NCBI RefSeq assembly: GCF_005887115.1 | Contig: NZ_PNCJ01000014.1 | Location: forward strand, 186,001 to 250,000 | From: Pseudoalteromonas rubra | GTDB taxonomy: Bacteria; Pseudomonadota; Gammaproteobacteria; Enterobacterales; Alteromonadaceae | Length of the DNA: 64,000 bases | Direction of reading: 5' to 3' | Shown: positions 50,105-57,156 of the stretch, piece after piece | Layout of the letters: each line of letters opens with the position of its first letter | Numbering within the stretch: position 1 is the stretch's first letter | Notes under the pieces: model-generated | Databases searched by the model: none | Told to the model about the DNA's origin: nothing | The model's input: only the letters and a program-made list of their open reading frames with translations | Program-made: the position numbers and the translations under genes

Positions 50105-50554
50105 TTACTTACAACGAGTGCCGTTATCAACGAACCGATACGCCACAAATTGATTCTTTCCATTATTGGGCTGATTCGGAAAAACTGGAGCATGCTCAAA
50201 GCGACCATTTAAAACATCATGCCAAAAACACCTTACTTGTTTTTGGGGGTGACTTTCTGAAATCGTCTCTAACTTTGACCGAATATCCTCGTCATCCAAC
50301 AGCAGCTCTGCAAATGCAAAAGTAACATCTATCTCATATGCGCTCATGTTATTGTTGTCCAACATATCGAGTATGACAGACTTATATTCTGTTTTGTTTT
50401 CCATAAATATCTGTACAGCACCATCACCCCAACCTGAGCCCATTAAGTTCATCTTATGTAATAGAAAGATTTGCACAGTCTTGCTCGTCAAAACAGCGAT
50501 ATAAAGCAATAACAGTAAGAGTAATAAGTTTCTAAAAAACTTAACTAAAGCCAC
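50105..50554 (-). CDS. Hypothetical membrane-anchored protein
   Basis: A 149-aa protein, not recognised. One N-terminal helix (F-F-R-N-L-L-L-L-L-L-L-L-Y-I-A-V-L), then an acidic soluble domain with V-R-C-F-W-H-D-V-L-N-G near 108-118. The start is GTG 50554 with AAGGAATA 5 nt upstream. It sits 33 nt upstream of the methyltransferase gene on the same strand, so the two may be co-transcribed. Function unknown. Confidence 0.62.
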   Translation of the reverse strand: MALVKFFRNLLLLLLLLYIAVLTSKTVQIFLLHKMNLMGSGWGDGAVQIFMENKTEYKSVILDMLDNNNMSAYEIDVTFAFAELLLDDEDIRSKLETISESHPQKQVRCFWHDVLNGRFEHAPVFPNQPNNGKNQFVAYRFVDNGTRCK

Positions 50555-50819
50555 GGTATTCCTTTGTTGTATAAAGCTAAGTAGAGCAATTTATCAAGGT
50601 TGAACCTTTGATCAAGTGCTGTGTCCGATTACCAAGCTAAACTAAATGTTGAAGTATCAGCCTTGTAAGTCTTTTAGGGTGTGAAGAAATAGAGCGATTG
50701 GGGATGGTACTTTGTTAAGCACCATCTGCCGGTTCTGGCATCAACTTCCCTCTGGGCGTCATTTTGGAAAGATCATTGAGCAGTGTTGATAGGCACTCGC
50801 CTTGAACACGGTGGCTTAA

Positions 50820-51041
50820 TCAGTCACCGCCGCCATCAGAGCTTCCACCGCCGCCAGAATCGTCGTTACTCAGCTCTATACTAACTCTGGTTTTACCTTT
50901 TGATGTGCTGAAGGAGCTCAGAATGAAAACAACACCTCCAGCGGCCAATAACCAGCCTATTTGTTCCGGTGACCTTGAAGTCAGTTTTTCATATCCGATA
51001 TAAGCAAGCGCACAGCCTGCAATAAATGGTATTAATTTCAT
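50820..51041 (-). CDS. Small two-helix membrane protein
   Basis: A 73-aa protein: two hydrophobic helices (~4-18 and ~27-45) and a polar tail ending in D-D-S-G-G-G-G-S-S-D-G-G-G-D. Not recognised. GGAAGAG precedes the ATG. Probably a single-gene unit. Confidence 0.6.
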   Translation of the reverse strand: MKLIPFIAGCALAYIGYEKLTSRSPEQIGWLLAAGGVVFILSSFSTSKGKTRVSIELSNDDSGGGGSSDGGGD

Positions 51042-51188
51042 CAGATTACTCTTCCAGTTGAAGCCCTATATTATTGATAAAACACCCACTCCAATAATTG
51101 TGCGTTATACCAAAGCAGGTGATATCGACATAAGTACTTTCGGGCAACTCCCTCAAGCTGAGTGTCTTTTAATTCAGAATTAACGCCC

Positions 51189-51584
51189 TCATTTTGAGTT
51201 TTGGCGATATAGAGTTGTCATTTTTCCATTGCTACTCTTAAAAGTAAAAACTTTGTCATTTAGCTTAATGATTTCATCGCACCAATGCGTACCAGTAGGT
51301 ATAAATTCAGGTTGAGATGTTTTGCTGATGGTTAAACAGCTACTAAATTTAAACTTATGTTTTACTTGATAGGTTCCCTCGAGCTTGTACTTTACTGGTG
51401 TCTCGGGAATTTGCCCCCAAGATTTAAGGCTGCCATCAGCGAAGTACTGATCATATCCCCAAAATGTTTTCCCTCCATCTTCTGAGTTTCCCCAAATTCC
51501 AATCAAGTCTTTTGGATTTATTTCACTCGCATTCGATGAAGATATACCAATAAATAAAGCTGTTAAAAAGATAAGTTTTTTCAC
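51189..51584 (-). CDS. Small secreted hypothetical protein
   Basis: A 131-aa protein: signal peptide M-K-K-L-I-F-L-T-A-L-F-I-G-I-S-S-S-N-A, mature start about S-E-I-N-P-K-D-L-I-G-I-W-G-N. The G-I-W-G-N and following beta strands (K-Y-K-L-E-G-T-Y-Q-V-K, W-C-D-E-I-I-K-L) resemble small calycin-like secreted proteins, as at 36313. Two Cys may form a disulfide. GTG start with AAGGAACG. Two copies of TTGTACACT lie upstream at 51607 and 51633. Confidence 0.62.
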   Translation of the reverse strand: MKKLIFLTALFIGISSSNASEINPKDLIGIWGNSEDGGKTFWGYDQYFADGSLKSWGQIPETPVKYKLEGTYQVKHKFKFSSCLTISKTSQPEFIPTGTHWCDEIIKLNDKVFTFKSSNGKMTTLYRQNSK

Positions 51585-51876
51585 CGTTCCTTCCTAAAAA
51601 TTATAGTTGTACACTCACCACAATTAATCTGTTTGTACACTGTCTGACTATATTGAAAGTCAGCCATTTAAGGCTATATGCAATTTTAACCTATCAACAA
51701 TCATAGGGCTTCTCATGCGGCTTTACTTTGTGCAAAGCAAGCTCATCGGTAAAGGAAGCAAATTAGATCCCGCATGCCAATCGTTGCTTTCATGTTTTAG
51801 TTAGTGCTTAAAACAAGAGCTCGCAGCAGTTTTGCCTTATCTTCAATATAGGTCAGGTATGTTTGTCTTTTGCTAT

Positions 51877-52686
51877 TTAGCCATGTTCAGTGATTCCTTG
51901 CTCCAGACACTCAGAATTTAGTCTGCCCTGCGGGCTAATCACACTACGCACGGCGATAAATAAGCATACGGTAATAGACACACTCATCATGACCCAGACG
52001 GCAATCATGATCATCACCTGATATTTGATGGCGACCATGGGGCTGGCACCGCCGAGGATCTGGCCGGTCATCATGCCGGGCAGCGATACCAGGCCGGTAG
52101 TGGCCATGGTTGCCAGAATAGGCGCCAGTGCTTTTTGCAGCGCATTTTGTACAAAGGGCAAAGTGGCCTCGCGCACCTGTGCACCCAGCGACAGTGCGGC
52201 TTCATATTCAGGCCAGCGGGTTTTAAAAGCATCGAAAAAGTGTTGCAGGCAAACGATGTTGGCATTGAGGCTGTTGCCCAGCAACATACCTGCCAGCGGG
52301 ATCAGGTACTGTGCATGGTAATAGGGCGTTGGCTGGATAATCACCAGGGTGACAAAGCTTAACAGGGGTAAGAGGCCGGCACACAGCCCGGCAAACACGG
52401 CCACAAAGAGCGGACGCCTGGGCAGGCGGGCTTTACTGAGAATAGCGCTACTGCCTATGAGTAGCATCACCAATAACCAGGCGAGGTTCACCCAGAGATT
52501 ATTAAGGGTAAACAGATATTCCAGATACAGGCCGACCAGCAATAACTGTACAACCATGCGGATCAGCCCGATAACGGCTTCTTTGCCAATATTGAGCTGA
52601 TACAGCGCGTTGATAGCAAAAGGCAGCAGCAGGATAAGGCTGAATAAGCCTAGCTGCCACCACTGGATGTCGATTACCTGTTGCAT
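51877..52686 (-). CDS. fetB: FetB-like ABC transporter permease (iron export), ATPase not adjacent
   Basis: A 269-aa membrane protein of the UPF0014/FetB (YbbM) family, with about seven helices. Characteristic segments: L-I-R-M-V-V-Q-L-L-L-V-G, L-P-L-A-G-M-L-L-G-N-S-L-N-A, and the long conserved S-L-G-A near the coupling region followed by V-S-L-P-G-M-M-T-G-Q-I-L-G-G. In E. coli FetA-FetB exports iron and aids resistance to peroxide. Here no ATPase gene (fetA) is next to it; it may be elsewhere. The ribosome binding site is weak. Confidence 0.9.
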   Translation of the reverse strand: MQQVIDIQWWQLGLFSLILLLPFAINALYQLNIGKEAVIGLIRMVVQLLLVGLYLEYLFTLNNLWVNLAWLLVMLLIGSSAILSKARLPRRPLFVAVFAGLCAGLLPLLSFVTLVIIQPTPYYHAQYLIPLAGMLLGNSLNANIVCLQHFFDAFKTRWPEYEAALSLGAQVREATLPFVQNALQKALAPILATMATTGLVSLPGMMTGQILGGASPMVAIKYQVMIMIAVWVMMSVSITVCLFIAVRSVISPQGRLNSECLEQGITEHG

Positions 52687-52806
52687 CTGGGTGTCTGACT
52701 AATATAAGTGTTTTAATTACAGTCGATTATTACACACAATTATTATACAGACAGTCATTTAAAATCACCCGGTGACCTTACTTGCGAAATAAGCTGTTAT
52801 TGCAAA

Positions 52807-53844
52807 TCACTCTGCCAGTAACTTGCTTACCCGGGCATGCTCGGTTTTTGCTTCAGTCATGATTCGTTCGATCAAAACCTCAACAGGCTCGATATCTCGG
52901 ATCATTCCCTGTGACTGGCCAATAAACTGGACGCCCTGTTCCAGATCGCCCCTGATCGTGGCGGCTTCGAGTTTTTCGGTGGCGGCGCCAAAGAGGGTCA
53001 GCATACGGATTTTGTCGAACTGAGCCAGTAAGCCCAGTAGTAATTTCCACAGTGGCATATCGACCATTTTTGAGGCCTTAAAGGACTTAAAAACGGCCAC
53101 AATGGGATTCATCGGGCGGCGGGTGGCTTTTTCTGCCATCGGAGTCTTCATTACCCGAGCATAAAGACCATCGAAGTTTTTAGAGTAAATGGTGTCGGCG
53201 ACTTTTTTATCGACAACAGCCTGCTTTACATTCTGGTGGACCGGACTTTGTGTGCTGGTTGCCAGACGAGAGCCCATGGCAACGGCATCGGCCCCCAGTG
53301 CCAGTGCCGCCAGCAGACCTTTGCCGTCGGAAAATCCACCTGCCGCGATAACGGGAATGTCGACCAGCTCAACAATGTTGGGCACTAAGCACAGGGATGT
53401 GACCTCACCGCCGTGTGCGGCGGCTTCATGGCCGGTTACCAGCAGGGCATCCGCCCCACTTTTTTGCGCGGCCAGCGCATGCTTTTCGGTGACTACGGTG
53501 GCGATGGTTTTGCCGCCGTAACGTTTAACGCCTTCCACTATCCAGTCGCCTTTACCCAGCGAAAAGTTAATCACCGGCACCTGCTCAGCCAGCGCAACTT
53601 TGGCGTTTTCTTTCGCACCGGGCATCAGCAAAGTGATCCCAACGCCAAAGGGTTTGTCGGTGAGGGTGCGAATTTTGGCTATGGCCTGGCGGGTTTGCTC
53701 CTGCGTTAATGGTCCGGTGGCTAAGATCCCCAGGCCGCCGGCATTGGATACGGCTGCAACCAGCTCAGGAACTGAGATCCAGCTCATGCCCGGTAAGACG
53801 ATGGGTTTTTCTATGCCCAGTAAGTCGGTAATACGTGTTTTCAT
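52807..53844 (-). CDS. Nitronate monooxygenase/2-nitropropane dioxygenase family flavoprotein
   Basis: A 345-aa TIM-barrel FMN protein. Family markers: P-I-V-L-P-G-M-S-W-I-S, G-G-L-G-I-L-A-T-G, G-V-G-I-T-L-L, then G-H-E-A-A-A-H-G-G and I-P-V-I-A-A-G-G-F-S-D-G-K-G, A-D-A-V-A-M-G-S-R. The His of G-H-E-A is the family's expected catalytic base. Detoxifies nitronates such as propionate-3-nitronate; some relatives are enoyl-ACP reductase-like (FabK). It sits upstream of fetB on the same strand, with no evident functional link. Confidence 0.88.
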   Translation of the reverse strand: MKTRITDLLGIEKPIVLPGMSWISVPELVAAVSNAGGLGILATGPLTQEQTRQAIAKIRTLTDKPFGVGITLLMPGAKENAKVALAEQVPVINFSLGKGDWIVEGVKRYGGKTIATVVTEKHALAAQKSGADALLVTGHEAAAHGGEVTSLCLVPNIVELVDIPVIAAGGFSDGKGLLAALALGADAVAMGSRLATSTQSPVHQNVKQAVVDKKVADTIYSKNFDGLYARVMKTPMAEKATRRPMNPIVAVFKSFKASKMVDMPLWKLLLGLLAQFDKIRMLTLFGAATEKLEAATIRGDLEQGVQFIGQSQGMIRDIEPVEVLIERIMTEAKTEHARVSKLLAE

Positions 53845-53939
53845 GTTGATGATTTTAACTGGTCTGATGTGTTGTTAAGCATACCGATAAAGTTGCTCAG
53901 AAGAAAAGTGAATATTGCGCCAAAGTACATATTTAATGG

Positions 53940-54914
53940 CTAGGGCGTTTTCTCTTGCATGGATAGTGGTATCTCTTTTTGCGTATCCGCCTTTTTCTTT
54001 CGCTTCTTTTTCAGTCGCTTGAGTTCAGCTTTTTTAACGTGTTTGGCAATCCACTTGGCCATTTTACCCATCAGTATGGGCGGAAAGTCATGCCCGAGGC
54101 CTTCTACCACTTTGAGCCGTGCCTTGCGGATCTCAGCGGCGGTTTTCTGGCCCGCAGTAAGCGGAAAAATCGGGTCGTGAGTGCCATGGATCACTAAGGT
54201 GGGGGCTTTGATCCGAGTTAATAAATGACGCCGGTCGCCACTTGCCGTTATAGCCGCGAGCTGGCGTTTAAAGCCTGCCGGGTTATGGGCCCGGCTGATA
54301 TGCATAGTGGCCTGCTCACGGAGGGTTTGCTCATCTCTTGGGTAGGCCGGACTACCAATCAGTTGATTGAGTCTGACATTATACGAAATAGCTGCCTGGG
54401 GGCTGTTGTTTCGGGGAGTGAGCCGTGCCAGCTTGATCAGAACCCCCAGGCTTTTCCCTGAGATCAACTGGTTGTTTGAGTTAGACATAATTGAGGTCAG
54501 GCTGAGCACTTTTTTACGCTGCTTGGCTGCCAGAATTTGCGCTATCATACCTCCCATTGAGGCGCCGACCAGATGGGCTTTTTTAATTTTTAGCGCTTTC
54601 ATCAGCGCCAGTACATCGTCTGCCATATCCTCTAGTGAGTAGGGGGCCTGTTTACCAAATGGCACTTTACGACGCAACCAGGTTTTGAACAGGTTGGGCG
54701 TACCATGTTCGTCAAGGTGACTCGATAGCCCGGTATCCCGGTTATCAAAGCGGATGACTCTAAACCCTTTGTCGACCAGGCCAAAATACAGCTCGTCAGG
54801 CCACACCGTCATTTGTGCGCCCAGTCCCATGATCAGAATGATGGCGGGGGCATGTCGGTTACCGCAATCCTGATAGCTCAGGGTAATGCCATTTGAGGTT
54901 TTAATGCTGCGCAT
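53940..54914 (-). CDS. Alpha/beta hydrolase
   Basis: A 324-aa cytosolic alpha/beta hydrolase: G-N-R-H-A-P-A-I-I-L-I-M-G-L, D-N-R-D-T-G-L-S, nucleophile Ser in G-A-S-M-G-G-M, acid Asp in H-G-T-H-D-P-I-F-P and His in G-L-G-H-D-F-P. Close to esterase/haloperoxidase-like hydrolases with an unassigned substrate. After the domain a ~35-residue strongly basic tail (K-K-A-E-L-K-R-L-K-K-K-R-K-K-K) is unusual for this fold and may bind nucleic acid or membranes. Confidence 0.88.
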   Translation of the reverse strand: MRSIKTSNGITLSYQDCGNRHAPAIILIMGLGAQMTVWPDELYFGLVDKGFRVIRFDNRDTGLSSHLDEHGTPNLFKTWLRRKVPFGKQAPYSLEDMADDVLALMKALKIKKAHLVGASMGGMIAQILAAKQRKKVLSLTSIMSNSNNQLISGKSLGVLIKLARLTPRNNSPQAAISYNVRLNQLIGSPAYPRDEQTLREQATMHISRAHNPAGFKRQLAAITASGDRRHLLTRIKAPTLVIHGTHDPIFPLTAGQKTAAEIRKARLKVVEGLGHDFPPILMGKMAKWIAKHVKKAELKRLKKKRKKKADTQKEIPLSMQEKTP

Positions 54915-55001
54915 AGGGTTTTACAGGGCGACTCTACGGTTAAGAAAAAAGTATAGCGCATAGAGAGTTACAATCTTGAGCTGAAGGCGAAATGAACAAA
55001 A

Positions 55002-55028
55002 AATTTTTTACTAAAAAAGTAAAAAATT
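55002..55028. promoter_or_regulatory. AT-rich perfect palindrome overlapping the arfA -35 region
   Basis: AATTTTTTACT (55002-55012) and AGTAAAAAATT (55018-55028) with a five-A spacer. The right arm overlaps a TTGACT at 55027-55032 that fits a -35 element. Candidate operator or UP-element-like structure between divergent genes. Confidence 0.5.
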
Positions 55029-55111
55029 GACTTGCGTACGATGGGGAATACATCAATAATCAGCGCGCCACAATTGGTGGTTATTTAAACTAAATTCAGG
55101 AGCAAAAGAGC

Positions 55112-55294
55112 ATGGCAAGCAAGCGCAGCCAGTCCCACGAACATTTACGTGGCGACATTAAAGACAACGCTTTAAAAGCATTGGTAACCAGCCCGCTGTT
55201 TAGAAGCAAAGTAGAGAAGAGCAAAAAAGGCAAAGGCAGCTACCGTCGTAAGGACAAACACCAGGGCCGAGAGCCTTACCTTATGGCAGCTTAG
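55112..55294 (+). CDS. arfA: ArfA, alternative ribosome-rescue factor A
   Basis: A 60-aa basic protein with the ArfA core: [23 protein letters not shown], then [10 protein letters not shown]. ArfA rescues ribosomes stalled on mRNAs lacking a stop codon by recruiting release factor RF2, a backup to tmRNA. The E. coli gene encodes 72 aa with a hydrophobic tail degraded through trans-translation; here the protein ends soon after the core, L-M-A-A. A hairpin spans the end of the gene (next entry). AGGAG is 9 nt before the ATG. Divergent from the alpha/beta hydrolase. Confidence 0.93.
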   Translation: MASKRSQSHEHLRGDIKDNALKALVTSPLFRSKVEKSKKGKGSYRRKDKHQGREPYLMAA

Positions 55295-55316
55295 GCGAGC
55301 AATAAGATAAGGTTTT
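55274..55316 (+). terminator. Terminator-like hairpin spanning the arfA stop codon
   Basis: CCTTACCTTAT (55274-55284) pairs with ATAAGATAAGG (55302-55312), one C-A mismatch, and TTTT follows. The TAG stop (55292-55294) lies in the 17-nt loop and the left arm is coding. In E. coli an RNase III hairpin or early termination in arfA yields a non-stop mRNA, which makes its expression depend on tmRNA failure; this structure could do the same. Confidence 0.7.
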
Positions 55317-55374
55317 CGACAAACAGCTGTTATGTTACTAAGCTTGTGGCTGATTAAATAAAAGGAGCATCCAG

Positions 55375-55749
55375 ATGGGACTATTAAGTGGGTTATTAGG
55401 CAATGCCAGCGAAGTAGACAGCGATGAGCTGGACAAACTACTCAACGATACCCTGATAGAGGGGGAGAGCGTAGCACAGGCCTATAAAGTGATCCGGGAT
55501 ATGTTTGTGTTTACGAACAAACGCCTGATCCTGATAGATAAGCAAGGCGTTACTGGCTCGAAGGTCGAGATGCTGAGCATTCCGTACGGTAAAATCACCA
55601 AGTTCAGTAAAGAATCGGCGGGTCATTTTGATCTCGACGCCGAGCTGAAAATTTGGATTGGTTCTGAACCCGAACCGCTGACTAAAGAGTTTAAAGCGGG
55701 TGATAATATTAATCAGGTGTATAAAATCATTTCTCAGTATTGCTTGTAA
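55375..55749 (+). CDS. Bacterial PH-domain protein (bPH_1)
   Basis: A 124-aa protein that is essentially one bacterial pleckstrin-homology-like domain: F-V-F-T-N-K-R-L-I-L-I-D-K-Q-G-V-T-G-S-K-V-E-M, then S-I-P-Y-G-K-I-T-K-F-S-K-E, a frequent signature of this family. bPH proteins are cytosolic oligomers of unclear role, sometimes linked to stress. AAGGAG precedes the ATG. Its 3' end overlaps the end of the ArsR-type gene by 23 bp. Follows arfA by 80 bp on the same strand. Confidence 0.88.
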   Translation: MGLLSGLLGNASEVDSDELDKLLNDTLIEGESVAQAYKVIRDMFVFTNKRLILIDKQGVTGSKVEMLSIPYGKITKFSKESAGHFDLDAELKIWIGSEPEPLTKEFKAGDNINQVYKIISQYCL

Positions 55750-56425
55750 ACGCAATACCATAGGTTTTTGCAAAGAGATCACCGCGGGTTTTATCCAGAA
55801 TAAGTGCCCGGGAGTCTGGTACTCTTTGCAGCCACCCCCGCTCAAGTGCATCATTTAAAATCCATTGCCCCAGGCTACCTGCCAGGTGGTTGCGCCGCTC
55901 ACTCCAGTCCAGGCACGATTTACAGATCGGGCGCTTTTTCTGCTTAAGCGTGTGAACGCAGACACCTAATTGCTCAAAAAAGGCGATCCCCTTTGGAGTC
56001 AGCAGGGTTTCAGCTTGTTTGTCTTCGATGTAGTTAGCTTCAGCCAGCGCGTCATATAGCTGTATACCCAGCTCACCTGCAATATGGTCATAACAAACGC
56101 GTGCGTGTCTTAAATAGGGGTCTGCTGGTCCTGTGTGTGTTTTCAGTGTTATTTCGCTACTGAGTGTCAGTAATTGCTCAATTAACCCTGCAACTTTTTG
56201 ACTCTTCAACTGGAAGTATTTATGCCTGCCTTGTTTTCTGACCGACAGTAACGAGCCTTCAACTAATTTCGCCAAATGGCTGCTGGCAGTCTGGGCTGTT
56301 ATGTCCGCTTCTAATGATAGCTCCGTTGCTGTCAGGGCTTTACCCGACATGAGAGCGACGAGCATACGGGCTCTGGCGGGCTCGCCAATTAAGCTGGCAA
56401 TTAAGGTAATGTCGGGTTCGTGCAT
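55727..56425 (-). CDS. ArsR-type HTH regulator with C-terminal extension
   Basis: A 232-aa protein. The winged HTH of ArsR (residues ~5-90) shows I-G-E-P-A-R-A-R-M-L-V-A-L, T-A-T-E-L-S-L-E-A-D-I-T-A-Q-T-A-S-S-H-L-A-K-L, with no CxxC metal site. About 140 further residues carry C-K-S-C-L-D-W-S-E-R-R-N-H-L-A-G, a pattern of large ArsR-like regulators of unknown ligand. Divergent from the NIPSNAP/ABM pair, so it likely regulates it and itself from the 81-bp gap. The ribosome binding site is weak. Confidence 0.86.
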   Translation of the reverse strand: MHEPDITLIASLIGEPARARMLVALMSGKALTATELSLEADITAQTASSHLAKLVEGSLLSVRKQGRHKYFQLKSQKVAGLIEQLLTLSSEITLKTHTGPADPYLRHARVCYDHIAGELGIQLYDALAEANYIEDKQAETLLTPKGIAFFEQLGVCVHTLKQKKRPICKSCLDWSERRNHLAGSLGQWILNDALERGWLQRVPDSRALILDKTRGDLFAKTYGIAFTSNTEK

Positions 56426-56506
56426 AGGAATAGTTCGATATTGACCGAAGCATAGCTATTGGGTGGTCTGTATAGTGCCTAAAAACACTAACGGAGACAA
56501 TGCACT

Positions 56507-56839
56507 ATGATCACTTGTTTTATCGAATATCAGTTAGACCCGAGCAAACTGGCGCTGTTTGAGCAATATGCCCGAAACTGGGGAGAGATCATCCCAAGGT
56601 GTGGCGGAGAGCTGATCGGCTACTTTTTGCCACACGAAGGCACTAATTTTGTGGCTTATGGCTTGATCAATTTTGCCAGCCTGGCCGAATACGAGGCGTA
56701 TCGGGTTCGGCTTAAGGCGGACCAGCAAGGCCGGGATAATTTTAACTTTGCGCTTAAAGAGCGGTTTATTTTGCAGGAAAAGCGCAGCTTTTTATCTTGT
56801 GTTCCCCAAACGTTTTTGCAGGGAGTGAATACACAGTGA
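56507..56839 (+). CDS. NIPSNAP family protein
   Basis: A 110-aa protein of the NIPSNAP fold (ferredoxin-like alpha/beta): [36 protein letters not shown]. Role unknown in bacteria. GGAGAC lies before the ATG. The stop overlaps the GTG of the next gene (GTGA), so translation is coupled. Confidence 0.85.
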   Translation: MITCFIEYQLDPSKLALFEQYARNWGEIIPRCGGELIGYFLPHEGTNFVAYGLINFASLAEYEAYRVRLKADQQGRDNFNFALKERFILQEKRSFLSCVPQTFLQGVNTQ

Positions 56840-57156
56840 TAGCCGTTATTTTTGAAGTGACCCCGCACAGAGACAAGCGGCAGGTTTATCTGGATGTTGC
56901 GGCGGACCTTAAATCCTGGCTACAAGACATAGACGGATTTATATCCATAGAAAGGTATCAAAGCCTGAGCGACTCCGGCCGGTTACTGTCACTTTCGTTC
57001 TGGCGGGATGAGGCGGCGGTACAGCAATGGCGAACACAGGAAGAACACCGAGCAGCCCAGCAACAGGGACGGGAGCACATCTTTGAGCATTATCGCATTC
57101 GCGTAGCATCGGTGCTGCGTGATTATGGCAGCCATGACCGGAAGCAGGCGCCTTAG
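56836..57156 (+). CDS. Antibiotic biosynthesis monooxygenase (ABM) domain protein
   Basis: A 106-aa ABM-fold protein: [43 protein letters not shown] proteins include cofactor-free oxygenases acting on aromatic compounds, heme degraders and quinol monooxygenases. The start is GTG 56836 overlapping the preceding stop; an in-frame ATG at 56797 lies inside the NIPSNAP gene. The end overlaps the convergent sensor kinase by 4 bp. Confidence 0.85.
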   Translation: MIAVIFEVTPHRDKRQVYLDVAADLKSWLQDIDGFISIERYQSLSDSGRLLSLSFWRDEAAVQQWRTQEEHRAAQQQGREHIFEHYRIRVASVLRDYGSHDRKQAP

